Both the position numbers and the translations under genes were made by a program. The notes below the pieces were generated by a model. The model worked only from the letters and a program-made list of their open reading frames with translations, was not told where the DNA came from and ran no database searches. A DNA stretch of 14,202 nt from Tidjanibacter sp. (GTDB taxonomy: Bacteria; Bacteroidota; Bacteroidia; Bacteroidales; Rikenellaceae), in the NCBI GenBank assembly GCA_017630115.1, contig JAGBVY010000017.1, forward strand, positions 1 through 14,202, given 5' to 3'. Positions 7,531-14,158 of this stretch are shown piece after piece; the stretch's first letter is position 1, and each line of letters opens with the position of its first letter.

Positions 7531-7549
7531 CCTTTTGTAAAAAGGCAAA
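7527..7549 (+). promoter_or_regulatory. Perfect palindrome over the aro promoter (operator candidate)
   Basis: Ten bases (7527-7536) are the exact inverse of 7540-7549 around a 3-nt centre. The palindrome covers the TTTG of the -7 element and the predicted transcription start. This is where a repressor would block polymerase; it could instead be a 5'-end mRNA hairpin. No T-run or leader peptide rich in Trp, Phe or Tyr is seen, so classical attenuation is not supported. Confidence 0.5.
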
Positions 7550-7580
7550 ACAGTAAAACACCTTGCCACAATAGAGGATT

Positions 7581-8648
7581 ATGCAGACTAAAAACGACTC
7601 TCTTCTACAACGCCCCCACCTCGCTATTGCCGGCCCTTGCAGCGCCGAAAGCCGCGAGCAACTGCTCGAAACAGCAACCCTTTTGGCACAAAGTGGGAGG
7701 GTGGATATATTGCGTGCGGGAGTGTGGAAACCACGCACCAGCCCCAATACTTTCGAGGGGGCGGGCGACATTGCACTCGACTGGCTCTGCGAAGCTCGCG
7801 CCCTGACCGGCCTACCCGTCGCAACCGAGGTAGCAACAACGGCCCACGTCGAAAAGGCCCTCCGTGCAGGTATTGACGTTGTGTGGATTGGCGCTCGCAC
7901 CACCACCAACCCTTTCAGCACTCAGGAGGTGGCCGAAGCACTCCGAGGCAGCAATGTAACTGTCTTGGTGAAGAATCCCACAACACCCGACATAGGCCTA
8001 TGGATGGGTGCTGTCGAGAGGCTCAACCGTTGTGGTATATCCGACGTGGGACTCATCCACCGAGGTTTCTCGCTCCACAACTCGACCGACAACTATCGCA
8101 ATCCACCTCTCTGGCAGGTGGCTCTCGAAGCTAAGGAGCGTATGCCCCAGCTGCCGATGATTTGCGACCCTTCGCATATTTGTGGCAATCGTCACGCGCT
8201 CCAAAAGGTAGCCCAGCAGGCTGCCGACCTCGACTACTCGGGCCTGATGATTGAGTGTCACCCCCACCCCGACGAGGCCCTGAGCGACAAGGAGCAACAG
8301 ATTACCCCACAAGAGGCTGTGGAGCTACTCAGTTCAATCATTTGGCGCAATGTAGCCACCGACTCGCTCCGCTGCAAGGAGGAATTGGAGCAGTTGCGTG
8401 CAAGCATTGACAGGCTCGACGGCGAGATTTTTGCCCTCATTGCCCAGAGGATGAATGTGGCCGAGGAGATAGGCAGGCTCAAAAGGGTCAATAATCTGAC
8501 CATTTTGCAGTCGGGACGTTGGCAGGAGGTAGTCGAGAGGGTCACCCACGAGGCCGCACAGCACGGTCTGAGCCGTGAATTCACAAGCCGCATACTCGAA
8601 GCCATACACATTGAGAGCATCGAGCGACAAAATAAAATTATGCAATAG
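7581..8648 (+). CDS. aroF: Bifunctional DAHP synthase / chorismate mutase (AroQ type)
   Basis: Encodes 355 aa. The N-terminal domain (about 10-255) condenses phosphoenolpyruvate and erythrose 4-phosphate to DAHP, the first shikimate step. It has IAGPCSAES (16-24), KPRTSP (50-55), HRG (160-162), CDPSH (195-199) and ECHPHPDEALSD (225-236). The expected metal ligands are Cys20, His199, Glu225 and Asp236. This is the type I-beta class. The C-terminal domain (about 262-355) is an AroQ chorismate mutase making prephenate. Arg273, Arg290, Lys301, Arg313 and Gln350 keep the spacing of E. coli Arg11, Arg28, Lys39, Arg51 and Gln88. The E. coli Asp48 and Glu52 slots hold Gln310 and Trp314. A C-terminal mutase fused to I-beta DAHP synthase is known from Bacteroidales and may serve as an allosteric sensor of prephenate or chorismate. 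Confidence 0.95.
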   Translation: MQTKNDSLLQRPHLAIAGPCSAESREQLLETATLLAQSGRVDILRAGVWKPRTSPNTFEGAGDIALDWLCEARALTGLPVATEVATTAHVEKALRAGIDVVWIGARTTTNPFSTQEVAEALRGSNVTVLVKNPTTPDIGLWMGAVERLNRCGISDVGLIHRGFSLHNSTDNYRNPPLWQVALEAKERMPQLPMICDPSHICGNRHALQKVAQQAADLDYSGLMIECHPHPDEALSDKEQQITPQEAVELLSSIIWRNVATDSLRCKEELEQLRASIDRLDGEIFALIAQRMNVAEEIGRLKRVNNLTILQSGRWQEVVERVTHEAAQHGLSREFTSRILEAIHIESIERQNKIMQ

Positions 8649-8675
8649 ACACCCGTCAAGCCACGCACAGCAACA

Positions 8676-10550
8676 ATGACACTTTGCAGGAGCATATCTC
8701 ACAGCCAATTCGACCTCGCCGCCGAAGCCATTAGAGGTAGCCAAATGGTGGAGTTAAGGGCCGACCTTATGGGGGGCAGCCCCGAGCAGATTGGTAGGCT
8801 CTGTGGGCTTGCCCCAAAGAGTATCGTCACCTGCCACACCACCAACGCTGAGGAGGCCGAAGCCTACTACAATGTTGCCATTGAGCAGGGTGCGTGGGCC
8901 ATTGATGTGGCATTTGAGCGAGGGGCAGAGTATATTGAGCGTTTGGCTACGAGGGCCAAAAGCGTGGGTTGCAAACTGATTCTATCGCATCACTACTCCA
9001 CAACCCCACCCTTCGACCAATTACGACAAGTGGCCGAGGTTATGTTATCGCAGGGTTGCGACATCGCAAAGATAATCACCACCGCCACCACTACTGCCGA
9101 GGCCATAGTACCACTTGGGCTCTACCGTTTGGCTGAGGAGTTCGCCCCTGAGAGGATTGTAGCATTTGCTATGGGTGAGGCAGGGGTGTTCACGCGCCGA
9201 TTGTCGTTGCTAATGGGCGCTCCCCATACCTATGTTGCCCACGATGCCGACCACTCAACAGCCATAGGACAGCCCACTGAGGCCCAGATGAGGGCCACTT
9301 TGGAGTCGCAATACCATTTGGAGGGACTATCGCTCCCCACCCACATAACCCCACCCTGCTCAAAGAGCGAGGCTCAAAGGGCTATTTTGTGTGCCGCCCT
9401 CGCCTCGGGCAAGAGCACCATTGAGGGCTACACCCCCTGCAACGACAACGAGGCAGCCTTGGCGGTTGCCACATCGTTGGGAGCTGAAATCACCCTACAA
9501 GCAGACAGACTAACAATTGTGGGATTGGGCCACAAGGAGATTCAGCGCAGGCTCCGAGAGGTGGTTAGCCCCACCTTCCACGTCGGGGAGTCAGCCCTCA
9601 CAGCAAGACTCACACGCGCGGTGGTGGCCACATTGGGCATTGAGGGTGCTACCCTCGTAGCCGAGGGTACACTAAGGGGCCGAGATATGAGTGCCTCAGA
9701 TGAGGCTATCGGAGCTATGGCCAGAAGCCAAATCTGGGAACTTGATGGCAGAAGCTCATCGCAACACATATCGGGCGCAATGATGGCCGCCGCACTACTC
9801 GACCATCCTACACAGATAGTCGTCAGCAACCCCACAAGCAAGCCCTACATCGCACTGACCGCCAACACGATGCTGAAATTTGGAGTGGGAATAGCCATCG
9901 CAGAAGAGGCAAGCAGTATAAGAATTGATATTCAAGGCAGAGGATTTGCCCCTGCACACATCGCCTTAGAGGGCGACTGGTCGTCGGCAGCCTACTTTGC
10001 AGCCGCCTTTGCCATTGCCCAGAGTGGCTACCTAAGAGCCGACCGATATACTCTCCACATAGACCCTCAGAGCGAGAGTCAGCAGGCCGACAAAGCCATA
10101 TTGGAGGTACTAAGGTGTGCGGGAGCAAAGATAACTTTGGGCGAGGGAATGGTAGAGTTTCTGCCCTCGGATAGACTCGTAGGCTTTCGCTACGATGCAA
10201 CCAATACACCCGACCTACTACCCACATTGGCTGCGGTGGCGCTCTTCGCCTCGGGCACATCGCGCATAGGTGGCCTTGACCGCCTTGCCAACAAGGAGAG
10301 CAACCGCACCAAGGCAATAGTGGAGGCACTTTTGGCACTGGGTGGCGACGTACATATCGAGGGTAACGAGTTGGTCATCAACGGTGGCCGACCACTTCAC
10401 AGCGCTCCTCTACTCACCCATAGCGACCATCGCATAGCAATGTCGTTGGCGGTGGTGGCACTATTTATGGAGCAAGCCCCCACGCTGGACAATATCGAGT
10501 GTGTGGCCAAGTCCTACCCTGCGTTTTTCACAGAACTAAGAAAGAAATAG
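8676..10550 (+). CDS. Fusion of 3-dehydroquinate dehydratase (type I) and EPSP synthase
   Basis: Encodes 624 aa with two enzyme domains. Residues 1 to about 213 are a type I dehydroquinate dehydratase (AroD), which makes 3-dehydroshikimate through a Schiff base. It shows MVELRAD (24-30), SHHYSTTP with His105/His106, Lys132 as the expected Schiff-base lysine, FTRR (172-175) and GQPT (198-201). Residues about 218-624 are EPSP synthase (AroA), which joins PEP to shikimate 3-phosphate. It shows SKS and Arg235 (229-235), GESALTAR (304-311), DWSSAAY (434-440), PDLLPT (512-517), KES (540-542), DHR (584-586) and KSYP (612-615). No stop, frameshift or internal start separates the domains, and all key residues are present, so both halves look functional. 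The two reactions are not consecutive: AroE and AroK act between them. Gaps to neighbours are 27 and 8 nt. Confidence 0.93.
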   Translation: MTLCRSISHSQFDLAAEAIRGSQMVELRADLMGGSPEQIGRLCGLAPKSIVTCHTTNAEEAEAYYNVAIEQGAWAIDVAFERGAEYIERLATRAKSVGCKLILSHHYSTTPPFDQLRQVAEVMLSQGCDIAKIITTATTTAEAIVPLGLYRLAEEFAPERIVAFAMGEAGVFTRRLSLLMGAPHTYVAHDADHSTAIGQPTEAQMRATLESQYHLEGLSLPTHITPPCSKSEAQRAILCAALASGKSTIEGYTPCNDNEAALAVATSLGAEITLQADRLTIVGLGHKEIQRRLREVVSPTFHVGESALTARLTRAVVATLGIEGATLVAEGTLRGRDMSASDEAIGAMARSQIWELDGRSSSQHISGAMMAAALLDHPTQIVVSNPTSKPYIALTANTMLKFGVGIAIAEEASSIRIDIQGRGFAPAHIALEGDWSSAAYFAAAFAIAQSGYLRADRYTLHIDPQSESQQADKAILEVLRCAGAKITLGEGMVEFLPSDRLVGFRYDATNTPDLLPTLAAVALFASGTSRIGGLDRLANKESNRTKAIVEALLALGGDVHIEGNELVINGGRPLHSAPLLTHSDHRIAMSLAVVALFMEQAPTLDNIECVAKSYPAFFTELRKK

Positions 10551-10558
10551 ATAGCCTT

Positions 10559-11527
10559 ATGAACACTTTTGGACGCAATTTCAGAGTAACCCTTTTCGGC
10601 GAGTCGCACGGCCCCGCCATTGGGGTGGTCATCGACGGTCTAGCCGCAGGTATAGCGCTCTGCGAGGCCGATTTTGAGGCCGATTTGGCACGTCGCCGAG
10701 CAGGAGCAATGGGAACAACTCAGCGCACCGAGGAGGACAAACCAGAGTTCCTCTCGGGCCTCTACCGAGGTCACACTACGGGCGCTCCGCTGACCATAAT
10801 CTTCCGTAACTGCAACGCTCGCCCTGAGGACTACACCAACCACACCATCCCACGACCCGGCCACGCCGATTGGGTAGCTGCCCAAAAGTATGAGGGCTAC
10901 AACGACCCTCGTGGCGGAGGTCACTTCTCGGGCCGACTGACTCTCGCTCTGGTGGCGGCCGGTGTTGTAGCAAAAAAAATGGTAGGCAACATAAAAATTG
11001 AGGCTCGCATCAGCCAACTTGGGGGTAGCAACGAGGCCTCCGAGTGGGATGCAATCATCCAACAAGCCTCCTCGGAGGGCGACTCGGTGGGTGGCATTGT
11101 GGAGTGCAGGGCCGAGGGTGTAAGTGTAGGCGTGGGCGAGCCCTTCTTCGACTCGCTCGAAAGCTACATATCCCACCTCCTGTTTGCCATTCCGGGTGTT
11201 AGGGGTGTGGAGTTTGGCGACGGCTTCGGAGCGGCAGCGATGCGTGGCTCGGAGCACAACGACCCGATAGTCGCTCCCGACGGCACAACCGCCAAAAATG
11301 GCGCAGGAGGCATCAATGGCGGCCTTTCGAATGGCAACCCCATAGTGGTGCGTGTGGCCTTCAAGCCCACATCGAGTATAGCCCGCCCACAGCAGACGCT
11401 CAACCCCACCACAGGAGAGATAGCAACACTCTCCACCGTTGGCCGCCACGACGTCTGCATAGCTCTGCGCGGAGCAGTAGTTGTGGAGGCTGCCGTAGCA
11501 ATCGCCCTCGCCGACCTCGTAGGCTAA
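10559..11527 (+). CDS. aroC: Chorismate synthase, short clostridial-type variant
   Basis: Encodes 322 aa. The enzyme removes phosphate from EPSP to give chorismate and needs reduced FMN. Visible motifs are FGESHG (13-18, His17), RPGHAD (99-104), RGGGHFSGR (118-126), GDSVGG (174-179), SEHND (231-235), NGGLSNG (253-259) and GRHD (295-298, His297). The start at 10559 is chosen because MNTFGRNFRV is the conserved N-terminus; the longer reading frame from 10499 overlaps the upstream gene. The protein is about 30-40 residues shorter than usual, mainly because the segment between the HFSGR block and GDSVGG is compact. The form RGGGHFSGRLT, in place of RGGGRSSARET, is one I associate with clostridial enzymes. 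It is the last gene of the aro operon. Confidence 0.95.
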   Translation: MNTFGRNFRVTLFGESHGPAIGVVIDGLAAGIALCEADFEADLARRRAGAMGTTQRTEEDKPEFLSGLYRGHTTGAPLTIIFRNCNARPEDYTNHTIPRPGHADWVAAQKYEGYNDPRGGGHFSGRLTLALVAAGVVAKKMVGNIKIEARISQLGGSNEASEWDAIIQQASSEGDSVGGIVECRAEGVSVGVGEPFFDSLESYISHLLFAIPGVRGVEFGDGFGAAAMRGSEHNDPIVAPDGTTAKNGAGGINGGLSNGNPIVVRVAFKPTSSIARPQQTLNPTTGEIATLSTVGRHDVCIALRGAVVVEAAVAIALADLVG

Positions 11528-11549
11528 GAATTGATAATCGAAAGTAAAC

Positions 11550-11585
11550 AGAGAAGCGGGTTACCACAAAGTAACCCGCTTCTCT
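11550..11585 (+). terminator. Terminator between convergent aroC and the lipoprotein gene
   Basis: A perfect 15-bp stem (11550-11564 with 11571-11585) has a 6-nt loop, followed by AT-rich sequence on both sides. Its position between convergent genes suggests it works in both directions. The T-run is weak on either strand. Confidence 0.8.
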
Positions 11586-11659
11586 ATTTATCATTTCCAC
11601 AAACCTTACCACCTAACAAAAGCAGTGAGGCAGTGGACTATCCCATTAGTAAACTATCA

Positions 11660-13651
11660 TTAGTAGGGCATTTCGGTTTCGCTATATACGCGATATGAAA
11701 GAATACTAATACTGCTCCACGCAGTCTTGTAGGCTTCAACCGCTGTGCTTGGTACATAGAATTTAACCAAATCCAAAGTCCAATTATCGCCATCTTCCCT
11801 ATACTCAAACGCAGCATCGCCAAGTTGCGGAGGATTAGCGCCCTTCAAATGGACAACTTCGAGACGTTTACTATTCCAAAATGCAGCGTCTTCAATCGAA
11901 GTCACACTGCTTGGTATGGTTATCTTCTTCAGCAAATGACACGTCATAAATGCGTTCTCTCCAATAGTAACAAGTCCCTCGGGAAGTTGAACATCAACAA
12001 GACTATAGCAGCTATCAAATGTACGGTTGGGAAGAGAAGTAATACCATTGCCTATCGTTGCACTTTCAAGCGAATAACAACTTGCAAACACACCTTCATC
12101 AAGCGAAGTAACGCTATCGGGAACTACTATGCTTGTTAGCAGTGTTCTCGCAAATGCATTTGTACTAATCATCCAAACACTATTAGGAATTACAACGTTT
12201 TGCAATGACGTACAATTATAAAATGCACAAACCATAATCTTCTCTACACTATTAGGTATTGTAACACTTGCCAGCGAGGTGCAACCATAGAATGCATAAT
12301 TGCCAATCGAAGTAACTCCACTTGGGATAGCTATATTTGTCAGTGCTGTGCAATTCCTAAATGCGTCGTCTCCAATCCAACGAGTTCCCTCTTTTATATT
12401 GCAAGATGAAATAGTTGTATCAACTGGTCCAACAAGATAGGTGTCGGCATATCTCACGCCATCCACAACGGGTAGCGACGTACAACCTGCAAACATAGTA
12501 GATCCTACCATAGTAGTTACTTCCTCGGGGATTGTAATACCTGACAGCGATGTGCAACCATAGAATACCTGACCCATAATCGAAGTCACCCCACTGGGGA
12601 TAGTTATACTTGTCAACGCAGTGCAATTATAGAAAGCTTTCTGGCCAATGGTAGTAACCTCACCATCAAAAATCATAACACCTTCACCAGTTGTCTCATT
12701 CCACTTGCTCGAAACATAGTTTGCACCGAATACCGTTGGCGCATAAGGCTCAACCTTTGAGGTTGCAGTGTAGTTTATCTTCCAAGTTTCTGGCACAGGG
12801 TACTCAACCAACAACTCAGCCATCGGTTGGATGATATTACGCTCAATGGATACCTCGTTGGAAGTGGATTTTTGGAGTTGCTTATCATTAACGTCGGTTA
12901 TGGTGATTGTGATTCCACCAGTAAATGCTGTCTCGGGCAGAACAACCCAAAATGTTGTTGCACTCTCAACAGTAGAACCAATGGTCACACCGTCGCCACA
13001 ATCCAGAGTTACTGAGGTGGTTCCTTCTTCATTTACAGCAATTTCGGGAGCATCGCCATAGTGAGCTGTGATGGTAGAAGCACCGGCAATCTTCTCGTTG
13101 TTGTTTCCACTAACAGCAATGCTCTTTATGGTAATATCCTCGCCATAGAGTTTGAGTTTGAGATAACCACATACATTCTTGAAACGCAAAACGTTATCAT
13201 CCTTTCCACTTGTAATAGCCACCATCGTATTTGCACCTACGCCAAATGAGTTTTCGGCATAGCTCTGCGTTGCGGGCAACTCGAAAGAGATGATACCCTC
13301 ATCTGACATTGCCGTTGTCTCCCTGTATGGATAGACAGCATAGTTGTTGTTCAACTCGTTGCCAGTCACAAGGTCGGTAGTAATTTTCTTAAATACACCA
13401 TTATTATCGCCAGTCTTACCATTGAACTGATACTGCAAATTGTAGGTTACAGGGAAGAACGAAATTTCATCACCAGCGTTCCAACGCAGATATTTATCCT
13501 GCTCTACATAAGTTCTTGTTTCTTCATCAAACGAAGCATAGAGTGTTTGAGGATATTCATCATCGACGGGTGCAACGATATTAGACTCTATATAATCATC
13601 ACAAGCAGTTAATGCAACCAAAGTTGCTACAAATAATAAAAATCTTTTCAT
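11660..13651 (-). CDS. Surface lipoprotein: fimbrillin-like domain plus BspA-type leucine-rich repeats
   Basis: Encodes 663 aa. The signal peptide ends in a lipobox LTAC (14-17), so Cys17 should be lipidated. The acidic residues straight after it (DDYIE) resemble the export signal that carries Bacteroidota lipoproteins to the cell surface. Residues about 30-285 look like a fimbrillin/Mfa-type fold: TRTYVEQ, LRWNAGDEISFF (55-66), YAVYPY (104-109), FELPATQSYAENSF (123-136) and LRFKNVCGYLKLKLYG (155-170). Residues about 328-615 form about 11-12 repeats of roughly 23 aa of the BspA/LRR_5 type (consensus ITIPxxVTSIGxxAFxxCTSL). The C-terminus has a typical closing block (FYVPSTAVEAYKTAW). BspA-type proteins often bind host or bacterial partners; the partner here is unknown. 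It lies 29 nt after the 42-aa gene and probably shares its transcript. Base composition is more AT-rich than the operons to the left. Confidence 0.92.
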   Translation of the reverse strand: MKRFLLFVATLVALTACDDYIESNIVAPVDDEYPQTLYASFDEETRTYVEQDKYLRWNAGDEISFFPVTYNLQYQFNGKTGDNNGVFKKITTDLVTGNELNNNYAVYPYRETTAMSDEGIISFELPATQSYAENSFGVGANTMVAITSGKDDNVLRFKNVCGYLKLKLYGEDITIKSIAVSGNNNEKIAGASTITAHYGDAPEIAVNEEGTTSVTLDCGDGVTIGSTVESATTFWVVLPETAFTGGITITITDVNDKQLQKSTSNEVSIERNIIQPMAELLVEYPVPETWKINYTATSKVEPYAPTVFGANYVSSKWNETTGEGVMIFDGEVTTIGQKAFYNCTALTSITIPSGVTSIMGQVFYGCTSLSGITIPEEVTTMVGSTMFAGCTSLPVVDGVRYADTYLVGPVDTTISSCNIKEGTRWIGDDAFRNCTALTNIAIPSGVTSIGNYAFYGCTSLASVTIPNSVEKIMVCAFYNCTSLQNVVIPNSVWMISTNAFARTLLTSIVVPDSVTSLDEGVFASCYSLESATIGNGITSLPNRTFDSCYSLVDVQLPEGLVTIGENAFMTCHLLKKITIPSSVTSIEDAAFWNSKRLEVVHLKGANPPQLGDAAFEYREDGDNWTLDLVKFYVPSTAVEAYKTAWSSISILSYRVYSETEMPY
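11807..12670 (-). repeat. Tandem leucine-rich repeat coding region
   Basis: This DNA encodes about 11-12 BspA/LRR_5 units of about 69 nt. Several units are close at DNA level; for example, the words around 12280-12295 and 12550-12566 (plus strand tgcaaccatagaat) recur. One unit (about residues 392-420) is broken by a non-repeat insert (VVDGVRYADTYLVG). Such arrays can change repeat number by recombination. Confidence 0.8.
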
Positions 13652-13680
13652 ACTAATTTTGAAATGTTAAATTTAAGATG

Positions 13681-13809
13681 TTACCACTCGATAGGCTCAT
13701 TCTCGCCTCCGACCGCTTCCATATCAGAAGCAGCAATTCCTTGTTCAATCATCACTTCATTCACCTCAATCTTGGGAGCGAGGTAACCCCTCTGTTCAGT
13801 TTTATTCAT
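13681..13809 (-). CDS. 42-aa peptide upstream of the lipoprotein gene
   Basis: The product begins MNKTEQRGYLAPKIEVNEVM and ends EPIEW. It has no signal peptide or membrane segment and is acidic in its second half (AASDMEAVGGENEPIEW). The layout is a YxAPxIEVxEV start, a short hydrophobic EQGIAAS centre, then a Gly/Glu tail ending in an aromatic residue. As I recall, it resembles small peptides often found in Bacteroidales genomes; no function is established that I know of. The lipoprotein start follows 29 nt after its stop, so the two are likely co-transcribed. The EQGIAASD centre could be a processing site between leader and core, a speculation. The ORF is intact and has clean start and stop codons. 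Confidence 0.7.
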   Translation of the reverse strand: MNKTEQRGYLAPKIEVNEVMIEQGIAASDMEAVGGENEPIEW

Positions 13810-13889
13810 ACGCAATTATAGTTTGAGTTAATAAATGTTCGCTCAAAACCATACGCTCCTCTATGGTGGTTGTGGTATTAAAATAAAGA

Positions 13890-13972
13890 AAGTGTGGAGT
13901 TGGCTTTCGTTTATCTGACGAGAGGCTCTGGAATGCCCAACTAAAAATAAACGATTACAAGACCCCACACTT
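13890..13972. repeat. Imperfect inverted repeat in the leader
   Basis: 13890-13900 matches the inverse of 13962-13972 at 10 of 11 positions. After an unmatched 7-8 nt, 13908-13914 (CGTTTAT) matches the inverse of 13947-13953 exactly. A further AGTTGG/CCAACT pair (13898-13903 with 13937-13942) could form an alternative stem. Confidence 0.6.
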
Positions 13973-14010
13973 GTACTTGGTAGTGCGAGGGTCGCATACC
14001 AATACAAGTG
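13968..14010. other. Long hairpin next to the left inverted-repeat arm
   Basis: Three consecutive stems pair perfectly: 13968-13975 with 14003-14010 (8 bp), 13977-13982 with 13997-14002 (6 bp) and 13984-13988 with 13992-13996 (5 bp). Only two single-base bulges (13976, 13983) interrupt them, and the loop is GGG. That makes 19 paired positions in 43 nt. No T-run follows directly on either strand. Confidence 0.8.
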
Positions 14011-14128
14011 ATGAGTGTCGTCGTTACCCTTTTAGTTGTGAAATTTTCCAGATTTCTCGTCAAGGATAAAAGCGAAAACACTTTCATCAAAATATGTAAT
14101 GCCAAGGACACAAAAGCCCTTAGCACTA

Positions 14129-14158
14129 CAAAGTTAGAAATTATTTCGCAAAAGACAA
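14129..14158 (-). promoter_or_regulatory. Promoter for the small peptide and lipoprotein genes
   Basis: On the minus strand a TTG (14158-14156), 19-nt spacing and TAACTTTG (14136-14129) fit the Bacteroidota consensus, with the -33 element slightly off (GTTG). The -7 element is identical to those of the two operons to the left. Transcription would start near 14122. No other TAnnTTTG on the minus strand lies nearer to the 42-aa gene. Confidence 0.65.

Noticed and set aside
7527..7549. Transcription attenuator for the aro operon
   Set aside because: The hairpin is at the very start of the transcript, has no T-run, and no short leader peptide rich in Phe, Tyr or Trp precedes it; an operator is the simpler reading.
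10499..10558. 20-codon N-terminal extension of aroC
   Set aside because: It overlaps the EPSP synthase coding end; conserved chorismate synthase sequence begins at the ATG at 10559.
13968..14010. tRNA or CRISPR repeat in the structured leader
   Set aside because: A single long hairpin only; no cloverleaf, no anticodon arm and no regular repeat-spacer pattern.
13941..14126. 61-aa minus-strand ORF, or its 48-aa version starting at 14087
   Set aside because: The long version begins at or before the predicted transcription start (about 14122). The short one runs through the long hairpin and a repeat arm and shows no domain. A leader peptide cannot be ruled out but is not supported.
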